Assembly: GCF_017968885.1 (NCBI RefSeq)
Contig: NZ_CP072913.1
Span: forward strand, 4,262,001-4,326,000
Direction: 5' to 3'
DNA from: Pseudomonas sp. Tri1
GTDB taxonomy: Bacteria > Pseudomonadota > Gammaproteobacteria > Pseudomonadales > Pseudomonadaceae
Length of the DNA: 64,000 nucleotides
The notes below the pieces were generated by a model. The model saw only the letters and a program-made list of their open reading frames with translations. It was not told the DNA's origin and made no database searches. The position numbers and the translations under genes were made by a program. Position 1 is the first letter of the stretch; each line of letters opens with the position of its first letter. Of this stretch, positions 9,057 through 18,472 are shown piece after piece.

Positions 9057-10214
9057 TCAGATTTTCAAAGAGCCCAGCACCCCTTCCAAAAACCGCTCCC
9101 CCGCGTCCATCTGGCTGATTTCGATGAACTCGTCAGGCTTGTGCGCCTGTTCGATGGAGCCCGGGCCACAAACCACCACGGGTACATCCAGGCGCTGCTT
9201 GAACAGGCCGCCTTCGGTGCCGAAAGAGACCTTGGCAGTGCCGGTGTCGGGGGCGGCGAAGTTCTTCAGGAAGCGCACCGCCTCGACGCTCGGATGGGTA
9301 TCCAGGCCCGGGTAGACGTTCAGGGTTTCGATCTCGATGTCCGCCACGCTGGAGAGTTTTTTCGCCTCGCGCACGATCACTTCGGCCTGCTCGCGCAGCT
9401 GTTCCAGGAACGAGTCCAGATCATCGGCCGGCAAGTTGCGCACTTCAAAATCCAGGGTGCACAGGTTCGGTACGATGTTCAGCGCCTTGCCACCGACGAT
9501 CTGCCCGACGTGCACGGTGCTGTAGGGTACGTCGTAATCCAGGTCCTGGGCGCCCTGCTCCTGCAATTGCTGTTGGCTCTGGCGCAATGCCGCGATGAAA
9601 TCGCAGGCCACATGAATCGCATTGACCGAGCGCGGCGCCAACGACGAGTGGGCCTCCAAACCGCGACAGTAAGTACGGTAGGACCCCTTGCCCTTGTGGC
9701 CAAGCACGAACTGCATGTTGGTCGGCTCGCCGATCACGCACAGAAACGGCCGCACCGGCGCCAGGTGCAGCACATCGAGCAAACGCCGCACCCCCACGCA
9801 ACCGATCTCTTCATCATGGGAGAGTGCCAATTGCAGTGGCCGGTTCAAGGAATGGTCGGCGGCATCGAGCATGGCGTCGATGGCCAACGCAATGAACCCT
9901 TTCATGTCACAACTGCCACGCCCATAGACCCGCCCGTCTCGCACGGTCGCCTGGAACGCCGGGACCGTCCACGCCTGCCCCGCCGCCGGCACCACGTCGG
10001 TATGCCCGGACAACAGAATCCCCGGCAGCTCACGCGGACCGGTGCTGGCGAACAGGTTGGCCTTCTTGCCGCTTTCATCCTTGACGATCAGCGACTCGAT
10101 GCCCTTGCTCAGCAACAGCTCGCGCACGTATTCGATCAAGGCCAGGTTCGATTCTGATGAGACCGTTTCAAACGCCAGCAGGCGTTCGAAAATGGCTAGC
10201 ACGCGGGGTTTCAT
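9057..10214 (-). CDS. argE: M20 family metallo-deacylase, acetylornithine deacetylase (ArgE) type
   Basis: 385 aa, the ArgE length. Dizinc ligands are recognisable: SGHTDVVPA (His and Asp, near residue 70), RGSCDMKG (near 100) and the catalytic HDEEIGCVG (near 133-141). The family hydrolyses N-acyl bonds of amino acids such as N2-acetylornithine or N-formylmethionine. A second ArgE-like enzyme inside a transporter/oxidase operon is unlikely to serve arginine synthesis. More likely it cleaves an N-acyl or amide-linked intermediate, which is inference. Its start overlaps the stop of the preceding FAD oxidase gene by ATGA, so translation is coupled. Confidence 0.83.
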   Translation of the reverse strand: MKPRVLAIFERLLAFETVSSESNLALIEYVRELLLSKGIESLIVKDESGKKANLFASTGPRELPGILLSGHTDVVPAAGQAWTVPAFQATVRDGRVYGRGSCDMKGFIALAIDAMLDAADHSLNRPLQLALSHDEEIGCVGVRRLLDVLHLAPVRPFLCVIGEPTNMQFVLGHKGKGSYRTYCRGLEAHSSLAPRSVNAIHVACDFIAALRQSQQQLQEQGAQDLDYDVPYSTVHVGQIVGGKALNIVPNLCTLDFEVRNLPADDLDSFLEQLREQAEVIVREAKKLSSVADIEIETLNVYPGLDTHPSVEAVRFLKNFAAPDTGTAKVSFGTEGGLFKQRLDVPVVVCGPGSIEQAHKPDEFIEISQMDAGERFLEGVLGSLKI

Positions 10215-11365
10215 GAGGCTTTGCTCCGTTGCTCGGCAGAAGGGGCGAACCGGCGAATGGAGAACGGCTCAATCGACGTGCTGGTGCTGCCGGTGCTGAT
10301 CAGCTCAGCCATGACATCACCGACGCCCGGGCCGAGCTGAAAGCCATGCCCGCAGAAACCAAACGCATAGTACAAGCCGTCGACGTTGCCACTGGGCCCC
10401 ATCACCGGCAAGGAATCCGGCAGGTAGCCTTCGATGCCGCTCCACACGCGGATGATGTTCAGGTTACCGACCCCCGGCAGCAGCCGACGCATCTGGTCCA
10501 GTTGATTGAGGATGCTGCGCGGCTCGACATAGGCCCGGCGGTTGAGCATGTCCGGCTTGCTGCGATAGCCGCCGCCGATAACGATATTGCCCCGGGGAAT
10601 CTGGCGGAAATAGATCACCTCTTCAGGAATTTTGGTGTACACCCCGATCACCGTTGGCAAGGCATATGGCACCGGTTCAGTAACGGCCATCTGTGGACCG
10701 TTGGTGTCCAGCGGCACCGGTTCGCCAAACTGTGCCGAGAGCTTCTGGCCCCAAGCGCCTGCAGTAATCAGCAACTGAGCGGCGCCGAACTGGCGGCCAT
10801 CGGTGGTGCTGATGCTGAAGCCGTCACCGACCTTCTGCACCTCGGCCACTTCACAACGCTCCTCGATGCGTGCGCCGAGCCGTCGGGCCGCCCGGGCAAA
10901 CGCCGGGGCCGCCAGACGCGGGTTGGCGTGACCGTCGTGCGGCGCATAGGAGCCGCCCTTGACGTCCTTGCCAAGGAACGGAAAACGCGCGTGTAGTTCG
11001 CTGCCGCGATAGATCTGCAAGTCCAGCTGCGCCGCTTCCGGTGCCGCTGCGTAAGCCTCGAGCTCGGGTATTTCGTCTTCGCGATAGCACACGCGCATGT
11101 GCCCGCTGGCGATGAATTCCAGGTCGTCATCGATCAGCTCCGGCAGGCGTTTCCATAGCGCCCAGGAGCGGTTCGCCAACTCCAGTTGCCCGAGGAAACG
11201 CCCCTGGCGCCGGACGTTGCCAAAGTTCACGCCGCTGGCGTACTGACCGATCTGGTCACGCTCCAGCAGGATCACCGATTGCCCCCGCTGACGCAGGAAA
11301 AACGCCGCCGCCGAGCCCATCAGGCCGCCACCGACGATCACCACATCGGCTTTATTCACCGTCAT
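10211..11365 (-). CDS. FAD-dependent amine/amino acid oxidase subunit (HcnC/DadA-like, beta subunit)
   Basis: 384 aa. It has the N-terminal FAD-binding Rossmann motif VVIVGGGLMGSAAAF (residues 8-22) and the DAO-fold C-terminal GFCGHGFQLGPGVG segment. It resembles the HcnC and D-hydroxyproline or sarcosine oxidase beta subunits, which oxidise a C-N bond and pass electrons to FAD. Start and stop codons overlap its neighbours (GTGA/ATGA type), and it is followed by the M20 gene and preceded by the alpha subunit gene. It is strikingly similar along its whole length to the protein at 23392-24573, indicating a local duplication. Confidence 0.85.
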   Translation of the reverse strand: MTVNKADVVIVGGGLMGSAAAFFLRQRGQSVILLERDQIGQYASGVNFGNVRRQGRFLGQLELANRSWALWKRLPELIDDDLEFIASGHMRVCYREDEIPELEAYAAAPEAAQLDLQIYRGSELHARFPFLGKDVKGGSYAPHDGHANPRLAAPAFARAARRLGARIEERCEVAEVQKVGDGFSISTTDGRQFGAAQLLITAGAWGQKLSAQFGEPVPLDTNGPQMAVTEPVPYALPTVIGVYTKIPEEVIYFRQIPRGNIVIGGGYRSKPDMLNRRAYVEPRSILNQLDQMRRLLPGVGNLNIIRVWSGIEGYLPDSLPVMGPSGNVDGLYYAFGFCGHGFQLGPGVGDVMAELISTGSTSTSIEPFSIRRFAPSAEQRSKAS

Positions 11366-12738
11366 GGCGCCACCTCCCGGGTGAGCATCGAAAGCGGTTT
11401 GACCGGTGCCTGACCGCGCTGGCGTCCCACCTCTTGCACTTGGACACCCGCTGCGGCGGCAATCACTTCAGCCCCGGCCTGGGAGCAGTAACGCCCCTGG
11501 CAACGGCCCATGCCGACCCGACTGAAAGCCTTGGCCCGGTTGACTTCACAAGCGCCCTTTTCACTGACGGTGCGACGCAACTCACCGGCACTGATCATCT
11601 CGCAGCGGCAAACAATGGCCTCGTCCGGCAAGGCCTTGGCTTGCGCGGCGGGCCAGGGAAACGCCTGGGCCAGGCCGAGGCGAAACGCATCCATTACCCT
11701 GAGCGCCTGGCGCTGCTCGGCGACCTGCGCAGCGTCCACCGGTTGCTGCAAATCGCGCAACAAGGCCAGGGCGACCAGCCGCCCGGCGTGCTCGGCGGCA
11801 TCAGCGCCACGGATCTTCGAACCATCTCCGGCAGCGTAGACACCGCTGACCGAGGTCCGGCCCTCTTCGTCCACGTCCAGCCACCATTGCCCTGAAGCCT
11901 CGTCGAAACGCATGCGACAACCTGCCAGGTCAGCCAGTTGGGTTTCCGGACGCAAGTGATAACCCAGCGCCACCGCGTCGCACGCCACCGTCAAGGTTTC
12001 CCCGTTCGCGGTGCGTACTCGTACGCCACTGACACCGGTGACCGCCTCACCGAGCACTTGCAGGGGCGAAATGCCCAGGTGGACCGGGATCTTCGCCCGA
12101 TACAACTGGGCCAACAGCTTCATGCCGGTGAACAGCAATCCCGGACGCGACATGAGTTTGGGCAAGGCTCTGATACGCTGGCTCAACGGCGAAGTGTCCA
12201 GCACCGCTGCAACATTGGCCCCGGCTTTTACGTATTGGCTGGCAACGAGGTACAGCAACGGCCCGCTGCCCATGAACACCACGCGGTGGCCGATGGAAAC
12301 CGCCTGGGCCTTGAGCGCAATCTGGGCCCCGCCGAGGCTGTAGGTGCCGCCCAGTTGCCAACCTTCGATCGGCATCAGGCGGTCGGTGGCCCCCGTACAG
12401 AGGATCAGTGCGTCATAGTCCACCGTCGTGTGCCGTCCCTGGCTGACGCAGCACAGCTGCCCGGGCGTCAGGTTCCACACCAGCGTATCGGGGCGGTAGT
12501 CGATCTGTGGGCGCAGGCGATCGAAGCTTTCGTGCAGGTCCCGGGCCTTGTCTGCCTCAGTGCCGTACAGCGTCGTGTAGCTGCGGGTGAACCCTTCAGG
12601 TTGACGCCGGTAGATCTGCCCGCCATCGCGACGATTTTCGTCGATCAGGATCGGCTTGAAGCCCGCCGCCACCAAGGTCTGGGCACAACGGATGCCGGCC
12701 GGCCCGGCGCCTACGATGACTATCCGCGCAGTGGCCAT
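11362..12738 (-). CDS. FAD/NAD(P)-binding oxidoreductase, alpha subunit (HcnB-like)
   Basis: 458 aa. Two dinucleotide folds are seen: IVIVGAGPAGIRCAQTL at residues 5-21 and a second near 150-165 (VVFMGSGPLLYLVA). The C-terminus contains a BFD-like cysteine cluster (CRCEM ... GRCQGRYC), as in the alpha subunits of heterotrimeric opine, hydroxyproline and HCN-synthase-type dehydrogenases, where it holds an extra Fe-S cluster. It overlaps the 2Fe-2S gene by 19 bp and the beta subunit gene by 4 bp, so the three subunits are translationally coupled. Confidence 0.86.
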   Translation of the reverse strand: MATARIVIVGAGPAGIRCAQTLVAAGFKPILIDENRRDGGQIYRRQPEGFTRSYTTLYGTEADKARDLHESFDRLRPQIDYRPDTLVWNLTPGQLCCVSQGRHTTVDYDALILCTGATDRLMPIEGWQLGGTYSLGGAQIALKAQAVSIGHRVVFMGSGPLLYLVASQYVKAGANVAAVLDTSPLSQRIRALPKLMSRPGLLFTGMKLLAQLYRAKIPVHLGISPLQVLGEAVTGVSGVRVRTANGETLTVACDAVALGYHLRPETQLADLAGCRMRFDEASGQWWLDVDEEGRTSVSGVYAAGDGSKIRGADAAEHAGRLVALALLRDLQQPVDAAQVAEQRQALRVMDAFRLGLAQAFPWPAAQAKALPDEAIVCRCEMISAGELRRTVSEKGACEVNRAKAFSRVGMGRCQGRYCSQAGAEVIAAAAGVQVQEVGRQRGQAPVKPLSMLTREVAP

Positions 12739-13028
12739 ATTGCCTCCGGTTGCCGAGTGATGATGTCCAGCCCTTCGCGTACTTCATTGGAGCAGGCCCG
12801 CAGGCGTTCGCCGCTGCGGGTCCAGACCCAGCAATCCTGGCAGGCGCCCATCAGGCAGAAGCCGGCGCGGCTGCCCGGATCGAATTCCGATTGGCGCAAC
12901 GCCGGGCCATGGGTCAGCAACGCTACCATCAGCGTGTCGCCCTGCAGCGCCTCGATGGGCACGCCATCGACCTTCAATTTGACGATAGGCCGGCCCTGTT
13001 CGGCCAGCCTCACGAAACGCCCGTTCAT
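12720..13028 (-). CDS. (2Fe-2S)-binding subunit of the heterotrimeric dehydrogenase (HcnA-like)
   Basis: 102 aa. The cysteine arrangement GFCLMGACQDCWV followed by a later LRACS matches the 2Fe-2S fold of the small gamma subunits (HcnA, SoxD/OoxA-like N-terminal ferredoxin domain). It would carry electrons between the FAD subunits and the acceptor. It is encoded immediately after the ABC ATPase gene (4-bp overlap) and overlaps the alpha subunit gene, placing the dehydrogenase and the importer in one transcription unit. Confidence 0.85.
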   Translation of the reverse strand: MNGRFVRLAEQGRPIVKLKVDGVPIEALQGDTLMVALLTHGPALRQSEFDPGSRAGFCLMGACQDCWVWTRSGERLRACSNEVREGLDIITRQPEAIWPLRG

Positions 13029-14869
13029 GCGTAGGCTCCCACGATCATGCTGTTTGAATCCTGTTGGCTCTTGAGCAGCTCGGCGCTGTCGTGATGACAG
13101 AGCACTTCACTGCCACCGTCGAGGGTGCGCCGAGGCGGCGCAATGAGGTTACACACACCGTCGACCCGCACCGGACAGCGGCTGAGGAAGGTGCACAAGC
13201 CCGGCACGTCGGCCCTTGCACCCAACGCAGGCAGGCTGCCGCAAGTCGTGGCGCCACAGGTTTCCAGCCAGCCCTGGCGCAACTCCGGCACCGAGTGGAT
13301 CAACAGGTCGGTGTAGGGATGGAACGGCGCCTGGGCGAACGATTGTCGTGCCCCCGCCTGGACCTTGCGGCCGCTGTACATCACCACGATGTCGTCGCAC
13401 AGCGCCCGCACCGTGGAGATGTCGTGGCTGATGAACAGGTAGGACACCCCCAGTTGCTGGCGCAGGTCGCGCAGCAGTTCGAGAATTGCCGCGCCGACCA
13501 CGGTATCCAGGGCCGAAGTCACTTCATCGCACAAAATCAAATCCGGCTTGGCCGCCAGCGCCCGGGCCAGGTTGACCCGCTGCTTCTGCCCACCGGAGAG
13601 TTCGCTCGGGCGGCGCTCGGCCAGCTCCCGAGGCAAACGAACGAGGTCCAGCAGCTCGCCGATACGCTCGCGCAACGCCGCACCCTTGAGGCCGAAATAC
13701 ATCTTCAGTGGCCGGCTCAGGATGGTGCTGATGCTGTGCATCGGGTTCAGCGCGGTGTCGGCGTTCTGGAACACCATCTGGATGCGCCGGAACTGTTCGT
13801 CCGTACGTTCAGACAGGCTGCCACCCAGTGGCTGACCATCAAAGGTCAACCCACCGAGGGCCGGGGTCAACAGCCCCGCCACCACCCGCGCCAGGGTCGA
13901 CTTCCCCGAGCCCGATTCGCCAATCACGCCAATGGCCTGGCCCCGGCGTACGGTCAGGTCGATGTCTTCCAGCACCCGGATCGCCGGCATGCCATGCTGG
14001 TTCTTGTTGCCGTAGCCGGCGGTCAAACCCTGGATGGTCAGCAATGGCGTGTCTTCGGCTACGCCGCAAGGCGGGCGAATCGTCGTATCCGGCCGCGCCG
14101 CCGCCAGCAGGCTGCGGGTATAGGCGTGGGCCGGACCTTTGAGCAGCGATGCGGTGGCATTGTGTTCGAAGATCTGCCCGCCGTTGAGCACCACGATCTG
14201 GTCGGCCATCTGTGCAACCACGGCCAGGTCGTGGGACACGTAGACCGCCGTCGCGCCACGTTCGCGCACCACGCGCTTGAAGGCACGCAGCACGTCGATC
14301 TGGGTGGTCACATCGAGGGCCGTGGTCGGCTCATCGAGCACCACCAGCAGCGGATCGCTGATCAGCGCCATGGCCGCCATCACCCGCTGCAACTGTCCGC
14401 CGGAGACTTGATGGGGATAGCGCCGACCGATGCGCTCGGGATTTGGCAACGCCAGGTCGCGAAACAGTTCGATGGCCTTGGCCTCAAGCGTCGCCCGATT
14501 GCCCAGGCCGTGGATCAGCGCACCTTCCACCACTTGGTCGATGAGCCTTTTGGCCGGGTTGAATGCAGCAGCGGCGCTTTGGGCGATGTACGACACACGG
14601 TTGCCGCGCAGGCCTTGCAGCTCGCCTTCGCTCAACGCCAGCATGTCGTGCTCGCCGACCTGCACCACGCCACCGGCCAGGCGGCAACCGCGCCGGGCAT
14701 AACCGAGCAATGCCAGGGCGATGGTGGTCTTGCCGGAGCCAGACTCGCCGATCAGTGCCAGTACCTCACCCTTCTCCAGAGAGAAGCTCACGCCCTTGAC
14801 GATCTCCACCTCGCCACGCTCGCCGCCGGCGACCACGCGCAAATTCTCGACTCGGATCAATTCGCTCAT
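13025..14869 (-). CDS. fused dual ATP-binding protein of a peptide/opine-type ABC importer
   Basis: 614 aa holding two complete nucleotide-binding domains. The first has Walker A GESGSGKTT at 41-49 and signature SGGQLQRV. The second has GESGSGKST near 315 and signature SGGQKQRV, followed by the cysteine-containing oligopeptide-transport tail (FLSRCPVRVDGVC). It therefore combines DppD and DppF roles in one chain. It energises uptake through the two permeases encoded just upstream. Each junction with its neighbours is within a few bases, so it is part of one operon. Confidence 0.92.
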   Translation of the reverse strand: MSELIRVENLRVVAGGERGEVEIVKGVSFSLEKGEVLALIGESGSGKTTIALALLGYARRGCRLAGGVVQVGEHDMLALSEGELQGLRGNRVSYIAQSAAAAFNPAKRLIDQVVEGALIHGLGNRATLEAKAIELFRDLALPNPERIGRRYPHQVSGGQLQRVMAAMALISDPLLVVLDEPTTALDVTTQIDVLRAFKRVVRERGATAVYVSHDLAVVAQMADQIVVLNGGQIFEHNATASLLKGPAHAYTRSLLAAARPDTTIRPPCGVAEDTPLLTIQGLTAGYGNKNQHGMPAIRVLEDIDLTVRRGQAIGVIGESGSGKSTLARVVAGLLTPALGGLTFDGQPLGGSLSERTDEQFRRIQMVFQNADTALNPMHSISTILSRPLKMYFGLKGAALRERIGELLDLVRLPRELAERRPSELSGGQKQRVNLARALAAKPDLILCDEVTSALDTVVGAAILELLRDLRQQLGVSYLFISHDISTVRALCDDIVVMYSGRKVQAGARQSFAQAPFHPYTDLLIHSVPELRQGWLETCGATTCGSLPALGARADVPGLCTFLSRCPVRVDGVCNLIAPPRRTLDGGSEVLCHHDSAELLKSQQDSNSMIVGAYA

Positions 14870-14870
14870 C

Positions 14871-15746
14871 TCAATGACCTCCCGTACGTCGATTACGCCG
14901 CGAAGACAGGCGGTCGATAAACAGATTGACGCCGATGGTCAGGGTGCCAATGGCCAGGGCCGGAATCACAATGGCCGGTGCCCCCTGGTTGAGGCCGCCG
15001 ATGTTTTCGCGCACCAGCGAACCCAGATCGGCGTCCGGCGGTTGCACACCCAGGCCAAGGAAGCTCATGCCGCTGAGCAGCAGCACGATGAAACCGAAGC
15101 GCAGGCCCAAGTCAGCCAGCACCGGGTTGAGCATGTTCGGCAAAATTTCCACGCACGCGATGTACAACCGCCGTTCACCCCGGGTACGGGCCACTTGCAC
15201 GTATTCCAGAGCCTCGATGTTCACCGCCATGCTGCGCGCGATCCGGAACGCGCCCGGCGTGTAACTCAACACGGCCGTACACACCAGCAACGTCACCGAC
15301 GAACCAAACGCCGAGACCATGATCAGCGCCAGCATCTTGCTCGGGATCGAAATGAAGGCGTCCATCAGGCGACTGATCAACTCATCCAGCCATTTCGGTG
15401 AAACCACCGACAGCAGTGCGCAACTGGTCCCAAGCCCGCTGGACAAGACCGCGGCCACCAGCGCCAGGCCCACGGTGAACTGTGCGCCGACCAGAATCCG
15501 ACTGAGCATGTCGCGGCCCAGGTAATCGGTGCCCAACGGGTAAGCGGCGCTGAAGCTGTCGAAAACAGTGTCGGAAACCACTTCGCCCACCGGGTGTGGT
15601 GCCAGCCACGGGCCGAAGACCGCCACCAGCAACCAGACTGCACACAGCGCGGCGCCGACCAGTCCAAGCCAGGACGAGCCGTGAGCATCTTTGCCCAATG
15701 CCAGAGCGACCGCCGCGGTCGGGGGTTTCACAATGGGATTGTTCAT
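14871..15746 (-). CDS. ABC importer permease, DppC-type
   Basis: 291 aa from the ATG at 15746, which overlaps the stop of the other permease gene by ATGA; the longer open frame upstream is antisense-free but out of frame with that gene and not coding. It has an N-terminal membrane segment (GLVGAALCAVWLLVAVFGPWL is at 29-49) and a BPD_transp_1 domain with the ATPase-contact EAA-like loop YVQVARTRGERRLYIACVE. DppC/OppC-type permeases import peptides, nickel or opines. It partners the permease at 15743-16702. Confidence 0.9.
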   Translation of the reverse strand: MNNPIVKPPTAAVALALGKDAHGSSWLGLVGAALCAVWLLVAVFGPWLAPHPVGEVVSDTVFDSFSAAYPLGTDYLGRDMLSRILVGAQFTVGLALVAAVLSSGLGTSCALLSVVSPKWLDELISRLMDAFISIPSKMLALIMVSAFGSSVTLLVCTAVLSYTPGAFRIARSMAVNIEALEYVQVARTRGERRLYIACVEILPNMLNPVLADLGLRFGFIVLLLSGMSFLGLGVQPPDADLGSLVRENIGGLNQGAPAIVIPALAIGTLTIGVNLFIDRLSSRRNRRTGGH

Positions 15747-16702
15747 TGGTTTCTCAGCCTCGGGTTGGAAAGGATCGCGCACAGATCGGCAATCAGCACC
15801 AACGTCAGGTACGCCGTGCAAAACAGCATGGTGCAGGCCTGGACCAGTGCCATGTCGCGGTTCGTCACCGCATCGACCATCAGGCTGGCGATACCGGGAT
15901 AGTTGAAAATCGTCTCGACGATCACCACCCCGCCCAGCAGGTAGGAGAGGCTCAAGGCGATGGCGTTGGCGATCGGCCCGATGGCGTTGGGTAACGCATG
16001 GCGCAAGACCACCCGTACCGAACTCACGCCTTTGAGACGGGCCATTTCCACGTAAGGGCTGTCCAGTTGGTCGATCACCGCCGCCCGGGTCATGCGCGCC
16101 ATTTGCGCGACGATCACGCAGCACAGCGTCATGACCGGCAAAGCATAGGTGCGCATGAATTGCAGCGGCGAGGTGATCTCACTGGAATAGGACAGCGCGG
16201 AAAGCCAGCCCAGGTTCACCGCGAAGATCAGCACCGCCAGGGTGGCGACGAGAAATTCCGGCACGGCCACCATCATCAGGGTAAAGAAACTCATGAAGCC
16301 GTCGATGCGACCACCTCGCCCCATCGCCGAACCGATGCCCAGGATCAAGGCCACTGGCACCGATACCAGCGCCGTGGCGGCCGCCAGCATCAGCGTGTTG
16401 GGCACCCTGCCCGCCATCAGCTCGGTGACCGGTACGGCATTGGATACCGACACGCCCATATCGCCGCTGAGCAAGCTGGTCAACCAGTGCAGGTAACGCA
16501 ACACACCCGGCTGATCGAGGCCCATTTTCGCCCGCAGGGCCGCCACCTGTTCCGGCGTGGCGAACTGTCCCAGGGACTGTTGCGCCGCGTCTCCCGGCAA
16601 CACCGCCGTGATGGCGAACACCACCATCGAGACGATCAACAGCGTCATGATCGCGGCGCCTACGCGCCGGCCGATCAACCACAGTGTGCTGCTATTCATC
16701 AC
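15743..16702 (-). CDS. ABC importer permease, DppB-type
   Basis: 319 aa (318 if the second ATG at 16699 is used). The N-terminal RRVGAAIMTLLIVSMVVFAI helix and the QSLGQFATPEQVAALRAKMG periplasmic segment are typical of DppB/GsiC permeases, and the EAA loop VEMARLKGVSSVRVVLRHAL lies near residue 210. It forms the membrane channel with the DppC-type subunit. It is encoded 41 bp after the binding-protein gene. Confidence 0.91.
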   Translation of the reverse strand: MMNSSTLWLIGRRVGAAIMTLLIVSMVVFAITAVLPGDAAQQSLGQFATPEQVAALRAKMGLDQPGVLRYLHWLTSLLSGDMGVSVSNAVPVTELMAGRVPNTLMLAAATALVSVPVALILGIGSAMGRGGRIDGFMSFFTLMMVAVPEFLVATLAVLIFAVNLGWLSALSYSSEITSPLQFMRTYALPVMTLCCVIVAQMARMTRAAVIDQLDSPYVEMARLKGVSSVRVVLRHALPNAIGPIANAIALSLSYLLGGVVIVETIFNYPGIASLMVDAVTNRDMALVQACTMLFCTAYLTLVLIADLCAILSNPRLRNQ

Positions 16703-16742
16703 CCTACCCCTCGTGCCATGTCACGTCGCAAGAGCGCGCTCA

Positions 16743-18386
16743 TCACGCGTCAAGCCAGACTTGCTCAGCGAACATATAGCCCATGAAACCGCCCAGCGGG
16801 TTGGTGCCATAACCTTTGACGCGCTGGTCGACGCCGTCGATGTTGCTGATGAACACCGGGATGCCGATGCCGCTGTGCTCATGCACCAGGGTCTGCATGT
16901 CCGCGTACATCTTGCCGCGCTTGGCCTCGTCGGTTTCACCCCGGGCCTGTATCAGCAACTGGTCAAACTGTTCGTTTTTCCAGCCGGACTCGTTCCATGG
17001 CGCCGTGGACTGGAAGAACTGCGAGAACAGCATGTCGGCGTTGGGCCGGGGGTTGATGTTGCCGAAGCTCAGCGGGTGCTTGGCCCAGTGATTGGACCAG
17101 TAGCCATCGCTGGGCAGGCGGTTGACGTTGAGCTTGAGCCCGGCCTCCTTGGCCGATTGCTGCAGCAACACAGCAACGTCTACCGAGCCGGTGGCGGCCG
17201 GCGAGCACATCATTGGCATGCTGATGTTCTCCATGCCGGCTTTCTTCAGCAGGAAGCGCGCCTTTTCCGGATCGTAGGTCCGTTGCGGCAGGTCGGCATT
17301 GTAGAAACGTGCACCGGGGGCGATCGGGTGGTCGTTGCCGACCCTGGCGAAACCCCGGAAGATCGCCGACTTGACCTGTTCGCGGTCCAGCAGCAGCTTC
17401 ATGGCCTCGGTGAACTCCGGGCTCTGGCCAGGCATCTGGTCCTGGCGAATGATCAGGTCGGTGTAGTTGCCCGATGGCGAGTCCACCACGCGATGGGTGG
17501 TGCTGTCCTTGATGCGCGTGGTCGAGCGCGGGTTGACCTCGTTGATGATCTGCACATCGCCGGAAAGCAGCGCGTTGACCCGTGACGGCTCGTCGGCGAT
17601 ACCGATGAACTCGATCTCGTCCAGGTACGGCAAACCCGGCTTCCAGTAATTGGTGTTGCGCGCGCCAATCGAACGCACCCCCGGTTTGAACTCCTTGACC
17701 TTGAACGGGCCGGTGCCGATGCCCTGGTTGAAGTCGGTGGTGCCTTCAGGGACGATCAGCAAGTGGGAGACGGCCAGGATCGAGGGCAGCTCGGCATTCG
17801 GCCCGCTCAGGCGTATCTGCACTTCATGGGTGCCGTTGGCCTTGACCTCGGCAAACTGCTCGGCCAGCGGCAGGACTTTGGAGCCGGTGATCGGGTCCTT
17901 GTGGCGCAACAGGGAGAACACCACATCAGCGGCGGTCAGCCCCTTGCCGTTGTGGAAGGTCACCTCTTTGCGCAGAGTGATCACCCAGAGCGTGGCGTCG
18001 GTGGTGTCGATGCGCTCGGCCAGTTCCAGTTGCGGCACCATGTGGTTATCGAAACGCGTCAGGCCGTTGTAGAACATGTAATGACGCACGTAGTCCGTAG
18101 ACGATGAGCCTTTGGCCGGGTCCAGGGTATCGGCGGTGGAACTGGAGATGCCCGCCACCCGAATACGCCCGCCGGGCTTGCCTTTGCCAGGGCTCGCGGC
18201 GTCATCGGCCAGCAGCTTGCCAGCGGCGCCGAACAGGCTGCCGGCACCGGCTGCGGCCACGCCCGCCAGCCCGAGCATTTGCAAGGCATGCCGGCGTGAC
18301 ATGCCGCGATTGAGCCCTTCGAAAACACGCAGACTTTCTGTACCGGTGATCAACTGGTCTTTGATGCCGTTTTTATTGTCACTCAT
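16743..18386 (-). CDS. family 5 extracellular solute-binding protein with Tat-type signal
   Basis: 547 aa from the ATG at 18386. A twin arginine in SRRHALQMLGLAG (Arg31-Arg32) precedes a hydrophobic AAAGAGSLFGAAGKLLA stretch, indicating Tat-dependent export with an unusually long n-region of about 29 residues. The mature part is a DppA/OppA-type SBP_bac_5 domain (for example TLRKEVTFHNGKGLTAADV and NYWKPGLPYLDEIEF). It delivers the ligand to the permeases encoded downstream. Family 5 ligands include peptides, opines, glutathione and acylated polyamines; the ligand here is unknown. It follows the PuuB-like gene by 86 bp. Confidence 0.9.
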   Translation of the reverse strand: MSDNKNGIKDQLITGTESLRVFEGLNRGMSRRHALQMLGLAGVAAAGAGSLFGAAGKLLADDAASPGKGKPGGRIRVAGISSSTADTLDPAKGSSSTDYVRHYMFYNGLTRFDNHMVPQLELAERIDTTDATLWVITLRKEVTFHNGKGLTAADVVFSLLRHKDPITGSKVLPLAEQFAEVKANGTHEVQIRLSGPNAELPSILAVSHLLIVPEGTTDFNQGIGTGPFKVKEFKPGVRSIGARNTNYWKPGLPYLDEIEFIGIADEPSRVNALLSGDVQIINEVNPRSTTRIKDSTTHRVVDSPSGNYTDLIIRQDQMPGQSPEFTEAMKLLLDREQVKSAIFRGFARVGNDHPIAPGARFYNADLPQRTYDPEKARFLLKKAGMENISMPMMCSPAATGSVDVAVLLQQSAKEAGLKLNVNRLPSDGYWSNHWAKHPLSFGNINPRPNADMLFSQFFQSTAPWNESGWKNEQFDQLLIQARGETDEAKRGKMYADMQTLVHEHSGIGIPVFISNIDGVDQRVKGYGTNPLGGFMGYMFAEQVWLDA

Positions 18387-18472
18387 GTCAGTTCTACCTT
18401 TCGGAAAAATGATAGGGCTCGATTGCGCACGATTAACGCAACGTGTTGAAACGCCAAACAACACCATGAAAC

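Noticed and set aside
9057..10214. Arginine biosynthesis role for the ArgE-like gene
   Set aside because: Its coupling to FAD oxidases and an importer points to catabolism; no arginine genes are in the window.
10211..13028. hcnABC hydrogen cyanide synthase genes
   Set aside because: The three-subunit fold is shared, but the genes are embedded in an importer/deacylase operon with a semialdehyde dehydrogenase, and the order and partners differ from hcnABC. A related amine/opine dehydrogenase is more likely.
13064..14920. 618-aa plus-strand frame over the ABC ATPase gene
   Set aside because: It is antisense to a confident dual-ATPase gene and shows no recognisable domain. High GC keeps such frames open.
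14871..16124. 417-aa version of the DppC-type permease
   Set aside because: The extension covers the other permease gene in a different frame and is not similar to permeases. The ATG at 15746 overlaps the upstream stop by ATGA.
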